Shown: piece after piece, positions 48,201 through 56,195 of the stretch
Layout: each line of letters starts with the position of its first letter
Numbering within the stretch: the stretch's first letter is position 1
From: Bradyrhizobium arachidis
GTDB taxonomy: Bacteria > Pseudomonadota > Alphaproteobacteria > Rhizobiales > Xanthobacteraceae
Direction: 5' to 3'
Assembly: GCF_024758505.1 (NCBI RefSeq)
Contig: NZ_CP077970.1
Span: forward strand, 8,184,001 to 8,248,000
DNA: 64,000 bases
Made by a program: the position numbers and the translations under genes
Notes under the pieces: model-generated
What the model was told of the DNA's origin: nothing
Database searches by the model: none
What the model saw: only the letters and a program-made list of their open reading frames with translations

Positions 48201-50217
48201 AGCCGAGATTCGGCCAGTAGCAGACTTCGCCGTTCCGAATCCGCACCACGTCGGTGAGGCCGTCGCCGCAGAGATCGGCGAGGTAGATGGACTGCGTTTG
48301 GTCGGAGAGCACCAGACGTGGCCCGCGCTCCTCGTCGCGCGGCTGATGAACCTTACGAGCTGGGCCGAATCCGTCTTGCGCAAGGGATGGATGCCAGCTG
48401 AAGACGTTGTCTTCCGTGATGAGAACATCGGCGTGGCCGTCGCCGTCCAAGTCGATGAAGCGAAGATTTGGCTCGTTCCAACGAACGTTCGGCAGCTTGC
48501 TGAACGCTCGGAACGTATCCCAGCTCTCGTCTTGTGTCCGTTCGTAGAAGCCTGGGGCTGGGCCGGTGAACGACACCACATCGAGCTGACCGTCGCCCGA
48601 TAGGTCGAGGAGCTGTGTCCCGCCACTCGCCATCGCGAACAACGAAGGCTTGGTGCGAACGACCTGCAGCGCTCCAAAACGGCCTTCTCCAAGATTTGGC
48701 TTGTAAAACCATGCCCCGGCCTGTTCCGTCAGGATTCCCGAAACGCCTTCGCCATCGAGATCAACCCATTGGTAGATAGAGCCGTCGACGCCGACCGGTA
48801 GATTCTCGGTCGCAGCGGCATCGAGGCACCGAATTTCATCTTGGATCTTTGCCTTGCTGTACTCGAAGGCGAGCGGAGGCAGGGCCCTCTTCAGATAGGT
48901 AATGTATTTGACGCCGTTACGTTCGACGACGACTTTGTCGTCATCGCGCACTAAACCGGACTGACTGATGGACTGAATGAACGACGCGAATTGCGTGCTG
49001 CCCTGGTGGCCGAGCTCGTCATCGATCGTCGGAGCCTTCGAATAGTCGAGATCCCTGTACTCGAACTCGATGGCGCGAACCAGGCAGGGCTCGTCGCCGA
49101 GTTCCGCAAGCCGGTCCTGATTCAGCTCGGCAAAGCGGTGGAACATCAGCACGCGACGGCACCGGCGGCACGAACGGATCTCGAAACCGGATCGATGCGA
49201 TGAGAAGGCATCCGGTCGTACTGCCCACTTGCCGCCTGTCTTCCATGAGGCGCGAACAAGCTGGTGTTGCGCGTCTGCAGGCTGCCCTTGTGTGAGAGGA
49301 ACCTCCTCGTAGTGGCCCTCGTCGTAATCGAACACGACCTCGAAGAGCCAGGTCGCCAGGGAAAGGTCTGGCTGAACGAGGCGTGAGACGCGATTGCCGT
49401 ACTTGACCCGCTTGAGGTAGCGGTTGGCTGTGCGGGTGCGGTTGCGCTCGTTGGCCAGCGCCTGGTCGACCCCAGCATCGTTCTCGGACGCATAATCGTA
49501 GACGATCGCGTTACCCTTGTCGTCGTAGCTCGCGCAGATGAGCCAGGTGAAGACCCGCGTCGGATGCGCTGGATCAGGGCTAGCTGGATCGAAGATGCGA
49601 GAGTTGTTGTCGCGGCCGTATAGGGTCGTGACGTTCTCACGCGTGATCGAGCGCCAGTGGATCTCCCCGGTGGTTCGATTCGTCCATCGCTCGATGCGCG
49701 CGAAGAGACCCTCGACGCGCGGGCGATAGCGATGAATCGTGAAGCCCGGAGCGCCGACGTCATCCTTGGCCCTGCCACCGTCCGCCTCGAGAATAGGCAC
49801 GAGGTCTTCCGCGCCGCAGAGGACGTAGACGTCCGACTCGCCGGCGTCGTCGTACTGAGGCAGCCCCTTCTCGGTCTTGCGCGTAATGGACGGGAGCGAG
49901 AGCGACCACCCGAAACCAAAGGGACCGTTGCCAGCCCCAGAATCATAGGAGAGCGAGAGCTGCGGCGTGAACCCCGCACGGCCGGGGCTTGTGGGGATCG
50001 GCACGGTCATCGAGCCGGTGCCGGTGACAGGGTTGGCGGCGAACTTCTCGCCCATCCCGCAGATGGCGCCGCCGCCCTTAGGAAGCGAGATGGATGGTAG
50101 CGGGCCGGTGCTGCGCGGTTGGCCGACGCTCGGCAAACGACTACTGCCGCCCGGGCGGTCCATTTCAGCTCTGCTCACGGACGCGTCGTGCATGTACGCA
50201 CCCCGCGCGCTTCTCAT
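42241..50217 (-). CDS. TcB-TcC fusion: SpvB/RHS toxin cocoon with C-terminal effector
   Basis: A 2658-residue protein. An SpvB domain begins near residue 40 (VTGTGSMTVPIPTSPGRAGF; LSLSYDSGAGNGPFGFGWSL). FG-GAP/VCBS beta-propeller repeats follow (FIDLDGDGHADVLITEDNVF; LADIDGSGTTDIIYL), then the TcdB middle regions, many YD repeats (YDYDLLGNRIRQ; YEYDPLTFRLSRL) and the RHS-associated core (RYRYTGKERDEETGFTYHGA ... NLYTYVVNHPTSLVDSDGR). In known TcB-TcC pairs this shell encloses a cleaved C-terminal toxin. The last 304 residues (about 2355-2658) are that variable part: a low-complexity linker, a hydrophobic helical segment, and a His-rich motif (NGMHSWHAATNAAL; GTVNHILDSTTDI) that I do not recognise with certainty. 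Start uncertain: MRS at 50217 or MHDAS at 50193. Confidence 0.9.
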   Translation of the reverse strand: MRSARGAYMHDASVSRAEMDRPGGSSRLPSVGQPRSTGPLPSISLPKGGGAICGMGEKFAANPVTGTGSMTVPIPTSPGRAGFTPQLSLSYDSGAGNGPFGFGWSLSLPSITRKTEKGLPQYDDAGESDVYVLCGAEDLVPILEADGGRAKDDVGAPGFTIHRYRPRVEGLFARIERWTNRTTGEIHWRSITRENVTTLYGRDNNSRIFDPASPDPAHPTRVFTWLICASYDDKGNAIVYDYASENDAGVDQALANERNRTRTANRYLKRVKYGNRVSRLVQPDLSLATWLFEVVFDYDEGHYEEVPLTQGQPADAQHQLVRASWKTGGKWAVRPDAFSSHRSGFEIRSCRRCRRVLMFHRFAELNQDRLAELGDEPCLVRAIEFEYRDLDYSKAPTIDDELGHQGSTQFASFIQSISQSGLVRDDDKVVVERNGVKYITYLKRALPPLAFEYSKAKIQDEIRCLDAAATENLPVGVDGSIYQWVDLDGEGVSGILTEQAGAWFYKPNLGEGRFGALQVVRTKPSLFAMASGGTQLLDLSGDGQLDVVSFTGPAPGFYERTQDESWDTFRAFSKLPNVRWNEPNLRFIDLDGDGHADVLITEDNVFSWHPSLAQDGFGPARKVHQPRDEERGPRLVLSDQTQSIYLADLCGDGLTDVVRIRNGEVCYWPNLGYGRFGAKVTMDNAPWFDNPDQFEQRRIRLADIDGSGTTDIIYLHRDGVRIYFNQSGNRWSKARHLPTFQRIDNLSSISTADLLGNGTACLVWSSPLPADSRRPIRYIDLMGGQKPHLLVRSRNNLGAETQVEYASSTKFYLEDRLAGKPWITRLPFPVHVVERMTTFDRISGNRFVASYKYHHGCFDGVEREFRGFGMVEQKDTEEFATFSGAQLGATNVDAASHVPPVLTKTWFHTGIYLGRDHVSDFFAGLLDDKDVGEYYREPGLTDDEARERRLPDTVLPKRLTIDEEREACRALKGMMLRQEVYALDATHNSSLEEKKRAATPFTVVEQNFTLRRLQLRGENRHAVFFAHAREVLSSHYERNPSDPRISHALTLDVDPFGNVLKSLAVAYGRRTPSTDPALTAEDKAKQSQLLITYTESSYTQNEIPPAVLTAGHHRAPLAAEARSYELTGFAPAKGARFSFAEWFGNNFALLASAAEIPYELKADVTKKQKRLIEHVRTLYRKDDLSTLSPLGKVESQALPGETYKLALTFSLLAQVFTRRQAGQPDEALLPNPNALLEGKGSDQGGYVAWDGNWWIPSGKVFFDSGANTANPVLTLASELSAARQHFFVPRSATDAFGQTTIVEYDAYDLLVIRTTDPVGNSVAAINDYRVLQPKGVIDANSNRSASAFDALGMVVATTVMGKPGEPLGDLLEGFSADPTLSNLQAFFADPHAQAATFLGKATSRIVYDLDRYKRAGQPPFAGTLARETHFEPARDSETKIQLSFSFSDGFGREIQKKIQAEPGDAPQRQPPVPLPSGDIRPGDLVRDGQGKVVPANAPRRWVGSGRTVFNNKGKPVKQYEPFFSATYLYEGEPDVTDTGASPVLFYDPIERVVATLHPNHNYAKVVFDPWKQTIFDVNDTVGPSGNQTGDPRTDPDIKGYVREYFKTQPVNWETWHAQRIDNAMGAPERDAAQKAEAHANTPTTVHLDVVGRVFITLAHNNYVRNGAAVNERYATRVELDIEGNQRAVRDAFKKGIDPQGNAIVDELGRIVMRYDYDLLGNRIRQASMEAGERWMLSDAVGRPIRAWDSRLFLRRMTYDELRRLTGLFVTENGAERLAERTVYGEGQGDAANHRGQIFQRYDRAGVVTNVAYDFKGNLLKQQRDLLPNYKLAVNWLQNPAATDGTFTNSTTFDALNRPLIVTFPDGSVYQSTFNEANLLDKVDVRFRGAGVATVFVTNVDYNAKGQRVQIDYKNGATTTYEYDPLTFRLSRLKTTRPATSDATASQLFKDPSVVQDLRYSYDPVGNITRIDDAALKTIIRAGQTVEPVGAYTYDAVYRLIQAEGREHIGQNTFDFNPPNDDYRDYPFVGHRAHPNDLQALRNYAERYEYDPVGNFEALVHAANGTGWTRRYNYQENSLLEAGKKSNRLTRTTVGNGLNQVEPYAHDPHGNMTSMPRLAALVWDFKDDLRQADLGGGGSAYYVYNSAGQRVRKVIESQNGVRKKDRLYLGGFEIYREYNGVGISLARESLHVLDDKQRIALVETQTIQDGNAVDGPVPLQRYQLGNHLGSSSVELDKDGALIAYEEYHPYGTTSLQAGRSVAEVSLKRYRYTGKERDEETGFTYHGARYCAPWLARWTSADPLGIPVSGGSSTSLKRGRSKAAEPTEPVPAIAVSLNLYTYVVNHPTSLVDSDGRAPRSAAAQDLQARGASGAGEGVAIAPKGAGSSMTGAAAVAAAAPKSSGAKSSSAKSGSSKASGKGVFETIVSGLRAASEWMREWLPGLIAAPLAGLVDILAGAIRSIGGIFSWKSDNVVQGLKDMGLGALSIIGLKEVVAEKWDTPIGTSVNFKGPKTLAGDIENANSIVWKMNPRGSSSDPAKNGMHSWHAATNAALANRMGPIGAVLLWIGGLIHESPIDRGSFQAEQRAQGTVNHILDSTTDIVANTFGILLGFLLPRRVAVRAAAFLGNYIPGPGDPDPTGAGTGGYTGNPADAWGQYPH

Positions 50218-50957
50218 CCTGGGATCGAAGACGTTAGGAAGCCGGAATTATGACTGCACAACCATCGCGTGAATAAATTAAACGCAGATTCTTTCATGAG
50301 AATGTTCTTTTGACAAGAGAAGCTTAGCGCGTAGGTTGTGCGGCAACTTGCCGCGAACCGCGAGTACCCCCTGCCTCGGGGGACGCTACAAGCATTGGAC
50401 GCGAAGAGCAGGCGCGAAGGCCCGCCGGACGGCCCGCAACCGAAAAGCGAGAACGAGCGCTTCATGCGCTGCCTGGTTTGCGGTACCTTCGAGAGGCGGA
50501 ATCTCACGACGTAACGGAGCACATCAATGCGCCGGAAAGCACGCAACTGTCACGCGGCGAAAATAGACTCCAAGACCGCTGCGGCACAAAGGCGCTACGA
50601 ACGTTTTAGATCCATTCATTTAGTTTCGCGCGCAGTTACACGCCTGTTTCGCTGATGCTCGCGGCAGGGCACGATCTCCCGTCATCGGCGACATGGACCA
50701 GTACCATGACGGATCTGCGGTTATCGAAGTTTTGATTTGGAGAAGCACTCATGGGCCACGCAACCTCAAAATTCTGGAAGGCTGGGAAGACCTAGTCTTT
50801 GCTTCGGGTAGGAGCAGACCCACGCTTAAACTCCAAGTTTGGTGGAGCCGTTGCTCTCACACTGTGCCCTTCACGCGTAAGTCCGGCCGAGTATCGGGCT
50901 AGCGTCAAACCTACCCTCTCCGCCAGATCGCATTTTGACACGTGGCGGATAAATCCA
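50218..50957. other. Gene-free stretch upstream of TcB-TcC
   Basis: No gene supported. It should hold the promoter of the minus-strand Tc genes. The part near 50260-50330 is A/T-rich, but no clear pair of promoter boxes stands out. Confidence 0.4.
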
Positions 50958-51836
50958 TTAACCCTGAGGCTCGAATGCAGCGTCGAGCTTCAACCAGCCC
51001 TTTCCGGGCACTTCTACAAGCAGCTTGTCGATTACCTGCTTAGCGAGATGATCTATAGTGTTCTCGTTCGTCTCTTGACCAGCCAAGTAGACCAGACGCA
51101 GGAAGCGAGCCACAAATTCAGGGTGAGCGCCTCCCGCGGTGATGCGAATCGGTTCGTTGTCCCCATCGCCGCTGTTGAAGATGATACCTACTCCCGGAGC
51201 CAATCGGTTACACGGAATTGGAAACGTCTCTGGACAGAGCTTCTGCCTAATGAGCGCATTTACAATTCCGAGTAGCATAGCGTAATCTTTCGGATCGCCG
51301 CGTTTCAGATTGCCGATCAGTCGCAGAGCGTATGCGTCGGCCGCGAGTTCTAAACGCTGTTGAGCGGGAACAAAGACGAGGTAGCCCGATAGTGGGTCCG
51401 CATAGTCACTGGTGACATGCTTGAGAGCGATGTGGCCGACCTCATGTGCGACGATCCATTTCAGCAAACGACGACGAACTTCATTAACCGTCGCCTGGGA
51501 TTGCGAACGATCCATAATGTTGAGGTCAGAGGCTACGTTATCTACAAACCGCAAGTCGCATGTGATCGTGCGCTTAGCCGGATTCGCGACGCAACGATTG
51601 ACGCGCTCATCGATAGAGGTGTCGGTGGAGTAGAACGTCTCAACGCGAAGTGAAAGCTGAACCGAGCCTTGGCGCAATAGAAACGTCGAAGTACGAATAC
51701 TAGGTCCTGCGGGCAGGTTCAGCATAGAGTCGACCAACGCAACGAGATTTCCTGAACGCTTGGGCTGCTGCGAGATCGCGACCGAACTCCACCCGCTGAG
51801 CAGAAGACACGCAATTCCCAAAGCAGGCCAGCGCAC
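50958..51836 (-). CDS. Secreted zinc metallopeptidase
   Basis: A 292-residue protein. A GTG start at 51836 is chosen because GAGAGG lies seven bases before it and a signal peptide follows (WPALGIACLLLSGWSSVAIS). The zinc site is HEVGHIALKH (H131, E132, H135), with a probable third ligand E163 and D167 in RLELAADAYALRL, as in M48/M56-like gluzincins. Other domains are not recognised. It lies ten bases after the stop of the amidase-like gene, so the two are probably co-transcribed. Confidence 0.7.
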   Translation of the reverse strand: MRWPALGIACLLLSGWSSVAISQQPKRSGNLVALVDSMLNLPAGPSIRTSTFLLRQGSVQLSLRVETFYSTDTSIDERVNRCVANPAKRTITCDLRFVDNVASDLNIMDRSQSQATVNEVRRRLLKWIVAHEVGHIALKHVTSDYADPLSGYLVFVPAQQRLELAADAYALRLIGNLKRGDPKDYAMLLGIVNALIRQKLCPETFPIPCNRLAPGVGIIFNSGDGDNEPIRITAGGAHPEFVARFLRLVYLAGQETNENTIDHLAKQVIDKLLVEVPGKGWLKLDAAFEPQG

Positions 51837-51846
51837 TGCTACCCTC

Positions 51847-52671
51847 TCAGCTACGGGGCGGACGGAGAGCGAACTGAACAGCGTAGGCAAGGTTTGTTGA
51901 AAGGGCGGCGGCCCGCTCGAGCAGCGCTTTCTCTTGGTCCGGACAAGTGAGTTCAGACATTTCGAGCAGTCCTTTGAATTCGGTAGTATCGAATTGTTTG
52001 AATGCGTAGTACCCGGCTTCATCCTTAGTGTAATTATCGTTCATAAACCTCTCGGCGTCCTTACCCAAGGTGATGGCCAACGCCAGAGCAATAGCATGCA
52101 TGCCAGAGGCGTCCCCGATCTTCTGATAGGCCACACTAGGTCCGACAACGCATTGCCTTGCAGCGGCATCCGTGTGAAGGGCAAGAAATATCTTGGATTT
52201 TAAGTGGGCTGTATAATCATCAGCACCAACCAACAGCACACTGAAAGGCTGTTTTCCGTTCTTTAGTTTTGCAAGCTGTTGCTGGAGCCCCACGGCAACC
52301 AAGGCGGCGATTTCCTGCTCCGATACGAACTTGCCTTGGCCCCCGGTACGACCGGTCTTTCTAGGATAGTGTCCGATTTGGACGACTACATCGTAGGTTT
52401 TGGCGAGATCACCGCGTTCCACGGGGGCGTTCTTATGAGCAGTCTTAGCCTTTCCTGCCCAAAACTTAGCGTCATCATCTGAAAACGCGAGCGGGGAAGG
52501 ACGCTTGAGATTAGAAGCGAACTCTGTCTTGAGCAGTATAGCCAACTCTTCTTTTGTTATTCCAGGGGCAGGGCTCTGAGCTGCTAACCCCTCGTCATTC
52601 AGATCGCTTTGCGCATTTAACGGGGCAGCCAGAAGCAAAATGAGACTCAATCCGCAGACAAGTGGTCGCAT
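51847..52671 (-). CDS. Secreted N-acetylmuramoyl-L-alanine amidase-like protein
   Basis: A 274-residue protein with signal peptide MRPLVCGLSLILLLAAPLNA. Residues 92-170 resemble the amidase_3 fold: VVVQIGHYPRKTGRTG gives the first zinc His (H101), E118 or E120 in FVSEQE the second ligand, and IFLALHTDAA (H166) the third, in the usual order and spacing. The enzyme would cut the bond between MurNAc and the stem peptide in the periplasm. The sequence is divergent, so activity is not certain. It overlaps the upstream Cys-rich gene by 25 bases. Confidence 0.65.
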   Translation of the reverse strand: MRPLVCGLSLILLLAAPLNAQSDLNDEGLAAQSPAPGITKEELAILLKTEFASNLKRPSPLAFSDDDAKFWAGKAKTAHKNAPVERGDLAKTYDVVVQIGHYPRKTGRTGGQGKFVSEQEIAALVAVGLQQQLAKLKNGKQPFSVLLVGADDYTAHLKSKIFLALHTDAAARQCVVGPSVAYQKIGDASGMHAIALALAITLGKDAERFMNDNYTKDEAGYYAFKQFDTTEFKGLLEMSELTCPDQEKALLERAAALSTNLAYAVQFALRPPRS

Positions 52672-52958
52672 GGTCTACACTCCCTTATGAACCCGGTCAT
52701 CTGTGAGAGGAGCGCGTATCTCGGATGACAGGACACACCAGGAATGTCGCTGGCTCCGCAGACCGCGTCGCATACTTCGTACAGCTTACACGTAATCCAG
52801 CGCGCCCCGCAGGTCTGGCAACAATTTCCAATATGGGCAAGCTGAATGGGCGTGCAGTTTGAATAAGCAGAAGGGAAGTCTTGCGCCTGGGCGAACTGCC
52901 CCACACACGAGAAGCAGAGGGCAATAACTATGAGATAAATTAGCCGCAGCGGGGTCAT
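52647..52958 (-). CDS. Secreted Cys-rich protein (paralogue of 53669-53959)
   Basis: A 103-residue protein from ATG 52958 with signal peptide MTPLRLIYLIVIALCFSCVG...AQA. The mature part has about ten cysteines in the pattern NCTPIQLAHIGNCCQTCGAR, EVCDAVC and GVSCHPRYALL, shared with the protein at 53669. It opens a three-gene set with the amidase and metallopeptidase. Function unknown; a disulfide-stabilised extracellular protein is likely. Confidence 0.65.
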   Translation of the reverse strand: MTPLRLIYLIVIALCFSCVGQFAQAQDFPSAYSNCTPIQLAHIGNCCQTCGARWITCKLYEVCDAVCGASDIPGVSCHPRYALLSQMTGFIRECRPCDHLSAD

Positions 52959-53668
52959 TTGGCAGCTTCCAAAGAAACCTAGCGGTGGCAACAATATCGC
53001 GCAACCGTACCGTGTAGTCAATTATTCTGGTGTGCTGGCGGACATGCAGGAACGCTCGATTATCGCACTGAGATTGCGCAGAGTAGTCCACCGCATCGTA
53101 CGTAAAGATCGCGGTTTAATGCGCCGCTTGCAACATCACATGCGTGGGTTGCACGAGATATTTTCTCCTCGCCAACTGCCCGTCGACAAGGAGTGCGGTC
53201 CAGGAAACGGTTTGGACTTTGGCCACGATCGCCCTCGAATTGGTAGGCGAACTTCGTAGGCTGACGGTCTCATTGAGTGCAAACTAGACCATGGCCATCT
53301 TCTTGGTCTCGGGGGCTCCCTGCAAGTGATCAGCGCTCATCCTTCGTAGGATCCCACTACTAAGACGACCAAGCAACTCCGATCGCTCAATTGCCGCGCA
53401 ATCCAGAAGGCGATCGAGAGGATCGTGGGCAAGGCGCAGTATCGGTGCGCAGGCCATTGCGCGAAATCTTCATCATCCGCCGAGGCAGAGGCGTTGGACA
53501 TCGCCTTCTTCGAAAAAATGACCCTGCTTAAAAACTGCATCCCAACCGGCGCATTCGAAAACTCTAAGTACTGTCCAAACGAACAACGTTCAGCGCGCTT
53601 TGGCCAAGGGGAAGCGTTTACTAGCTTCGGACTGGCGTAGAGAGTGCGATGAACCGATTGGTCCGAAT
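52959..53668. other. Gene-free stretch between the Cys-rich paralogues
   Basis: No gene supported. Frames on both strands lack ribosome sites and recognisable content. Confidence 0.4.
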
Positions 53669-53959
53669 TCAGTACAGCAAAGAAGCAGGAACAATCACGG
53701 GCTTCGGACCATCGAGCATGCCGTTGGTTGGATGGCAAGACACAGCAGGGTTATTGCCGCCATGACAATCGCGAAAACACACCTCGTTGGCTCGACAAGT
53801 TGTACAGGCAGTCTGTCCACCGCAGCTGCTGCAGCAGTTGCCAATCCCTTGCGCAGTTCGCACAGGTGTACAGTTCACGCAATCGCGTGCCCGATCGCCA
53901 GCCACAACTACTGAGGTCATCGCAATCAAAATCACCAATTGGGCAAAGAAGCTCTTCAT
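53669..53959 (-). CDS. Secreted Cys-rich protein (paralogue of 52647-52958)
   Basis: A 96-residue protein from ATG 53959 (AAGGA eleven bases upstream) with signal peptide MKSFFAQLVILIAMTSVVVA. The mature part reads NCTPVRTAQGIGNCCSSCGG, CRANEVCFRDC and AVSCHPTNGML, matching the paralogue in order and cysteine spacing. Probably a recent duplication with one copy next to the amidase operon. Confidence 0.65.
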   Translation of the reverse strand: MKSFFAQLVILIAMTSVVVAGDRARDCVNCTPVRTAQGIGNCCSSCGGQTACTTCRANEVCFRDCHGGNNPAVSCHPTNGMLDGPKPVIVPASLLY

Positions 53960-54257
53960 AGGGGCCATCCTTCGATATGAGGCCATCCTTCAATCGGTGC
54001 GCGTATTAATACAATCCGCGTCCTAAGGTGTCAAATCCTCTCCCGCAACCTCAAATACCTCAAGGAAAGCTGGCAAATTTACCCCAAGTACTGGCAACGA
54101 GAGATTTCTCAAGAAAGGGATCATCCTGAAAGATCTGGACTGTAGCCCGAAGATGCCTGCTTAGACGTCCGGCATCTTTGCCCAAAGCGACAACCGCCCG
54201 GAGCTTCTGCACCTGAGGAAGCAGTTGGCCGCTAGGAAAATTTCGTTTCGCAGAAAA

Positions 54258-54324
54258 GCTTATCAGTTGGCCAACTGACTCCATTTGCGACCAAAGCTTG
54301 TCAGTCAGTCGACTAGCTGCATTT
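54258..54324 (+). repeat. 38-bp-period motif pair, locus B
   Basis: GCTTATCAGTTGG...AACTGACTCCATTT (from 54258) is followed exactly 38 bases later by a weaker copy, GCTTGTCAGTC...ACTAGCTGCATTT (54296-54324), and then a part copy (CCTTATCAGT near 54334). Same orientation as loci A and C. The first copy is a near-perfect palindrome at its centre (CAGTTGGCCAACTG). It marks the left side of the HNH/XRE/Bil block. Confidence 0.7.
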
Positions 54325-54446
54325 GAGTGATTTCCTTATCAGTGCTGCTTCAGTACCGCCAACTCTTCCCCAACTTGAAGGTGAGCGCTTGCGCAGCAGG
54401 CGAAGAACTGTGCGAGGCCCAATTTCAGGGCCCTCCTGGAAGACCG

Positions 54447-55679
54447 CTAGCGCCGGCCGTCCGCGCACCACTTCTTCAATTCGTGCAGGGGCACGGGTTT
54501 GAGACGATCAGGCGTGCGGTGCGCTCTTCGATGGCAAGTTGGGCATAAGATTTCTAAATGTTCTGCGATGGTGGTACGTATGCCTATCATCAGGGGAGTC
54601 GGATGATGTGCGTCAAGCATCGCAGCATTCGCGTTTGCAAAGCCGCAGGCCTCGCAAGTAAACGTACCGTGCCTTAACGCATTTAGGCGTTTTGCTTCCT
54701 TGCTGAGCGAGGCATCTCGTTCAGTCAGTTGCTGAAGCTTCCAATAACGCCGACCTTCTTCCTTCGCTACGGCCGGCAGTGAAGGCAACCTTGAGCTGAC
54801 CAACCTGGGGGTACCATCATCAAAGAAATTCGCGCCAGCGGGAAGCCTAGCTGGTTCGAGTTCGGCGGCTCTCAATGCGTCGTAAAGTCGTTCGATTTGT
54901 TGTGGCCTAATGATTCCATCCTGCGCGCCAGCGAGGATCGTGCGGTCAAGGAATCCCAGATCTTCGATCAGTAGGGGCATTCCCACGAAGCGCCACACTT
55001 CGCGCAAAGCAATGGCTACTGGCCACTGAGCAAGCCGCCGCACTTCGTCTGGATCAGAGAGAAGTAGCGCCGTTGGGCCATAAACGGGGCTGAGGCGAAC
55101 CAGGTCGACAACGCGCCCATCATTTTCTGGAAGGACGCTTTTCCCGCCTCCAATAGTTATGATGAAGGGTTGATCGGCCACTTTTTTTTGCTGCGGCCGC
55201 CGGCAATGAGTAATAGCCCTTGGCCCTGGGATTACCTCGTCCTCCGAAACAGAGTACGAAAGACGAAACTTGTCGGTAGACTGCTTTCACGCCCATCAAC
55301 TGGTTGAGCGACGGAACGAGTTGAGACAACTTCGTCGCGCGTGCATGGGGAAGATAGATCTTTCCCTCGGTCAGCTCGTCGATTTTTCGTTTGAGCACCT
55401 CAGTGTTTGTTGGCCCAACATTGCCTGCCGGTTTGTAGCCAGTTATCCAAGCGCGTCCCCTGGTCTCAAGAACGTGGGAGATATTCTGCATGCGATATTC
55501 GATCGCCCATCGCTTCGTCCGGAAAGTCCTCCTGCCCTGAGCTTTTCGCGCATGGCTGTCTTGTTGATCTCGCGACCAGCGATTTCGTCCTCAAGCATAT
55601 TCATATAGGCTTCAGCCGCCAGCGCTATCTCTTCAGCACTCCATCGCTCATCGGTTGAGTTTTCGTTCTGCGCTGACAA
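54447..55679 (-). pseudogene. HNH endonuclease with two restorable frameshifts
   Basis: Three frames together make one protein of about 410 residues. The N-terminal piece (TTG start at 55679) reads RWSAEEIALAAEAYMNMLED. Adding one G to the GGG near 55514 gives SDGAIEYRMQNISHVLETRG and continues as AWITGYKPAGNVGPTNTEVL. Removing one A from the A8 run (plus-strand T8, 55182-55189) gives AAKKVADQPFIITIGGGK and leads into the C-terminal HNH domain: FTCEACGF, LDAHHPTPL and ILCPTCHRRAH. The enzyme would cut DNA, as in McrA-like stand-alone restriction proteins. As written it is split. Real inactivation, slippage at the A8 run, or sequence error are all possible. Confidence 0.7.
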
Positions 55680-55835
55680 TCGAAGCTCTCGGAATGGGTG
55701 GTCCGGGCGACTTGGACCAAGCGCCCGAGCAGAGCTCGTGACGCGACGCCTCGATCTCCGCGATCCAATCTAGAAATCAGGCTTCAGTTTGGCAACCTGA
55801 CGGGAATTGAAGCGATCTGCGATGATCCGAGCGGT

Positions 55836-56195
55836 TCAATCGACCGCGCCGAACGGCCAGCCCTTCAACACGATATATTCATGAAAGACGCATTCCGATG
55901 AAGGGCAGACGACGCTGGGATGAACTGTTCCGTCAGCCGCAATTCGGTGGCCGCGGAGGGTCAGGCCATGCCCGTAAGGACAGGTCACGGAGGCCTTGAA
56001 CCGCTTAATCACGGACGCATGGCATGGCGCCCAATGCATCGCCGGTGGATCGGTCGTCACTTCCGGAAAATAAGCTAGCACAGTGTAGCGCGGCCTATAG
56101 CGGGTAGATTTGGAAACGGTCGAAGCGGTCGGCGCAGCACGACGACCGAAATTTGACTTCAGCCGGTCAGCGATGGGAACAAGCCAGCATGGCAT
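55836..56195 (-). CDS. Small hypothetical protein with Cys/His cluster
   Basis: A 119-residue protein whose C-terminal half has TCPYGHGLTLRGHRIAADG and VVCPSSECVFHEYIVLKGW, with cysteines and histidines placed as in a small zinc-binding fold. The start ATG at 56195 shares one base with the stop of the ImmA-like gene (TAATG), so the genes are co-transcribed and probably coupled. Family not recognised. It could be an adaptor for the regulator pair or a third defence component. Confidence 0.6.
   Translation of the reverse strand: MPCWLVPIADRLKSNFGRRAAPTASTVSKSTRYRPRYTVLAYFPEVTTDPPAMHWAPCHASVIKRFKASVTCPYGHGLTLRGHRIAADGTVHPSVVCPSSECVFHEYIVLKGWPFGAVD

Noticed and set aside
50958..52022. Longer metallopeptidase start at 52022
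   Set aside because: It would overlap the amidase gene by 175 bases; the GTG at 51836 has a good ribosome site followed by a signal peptide.
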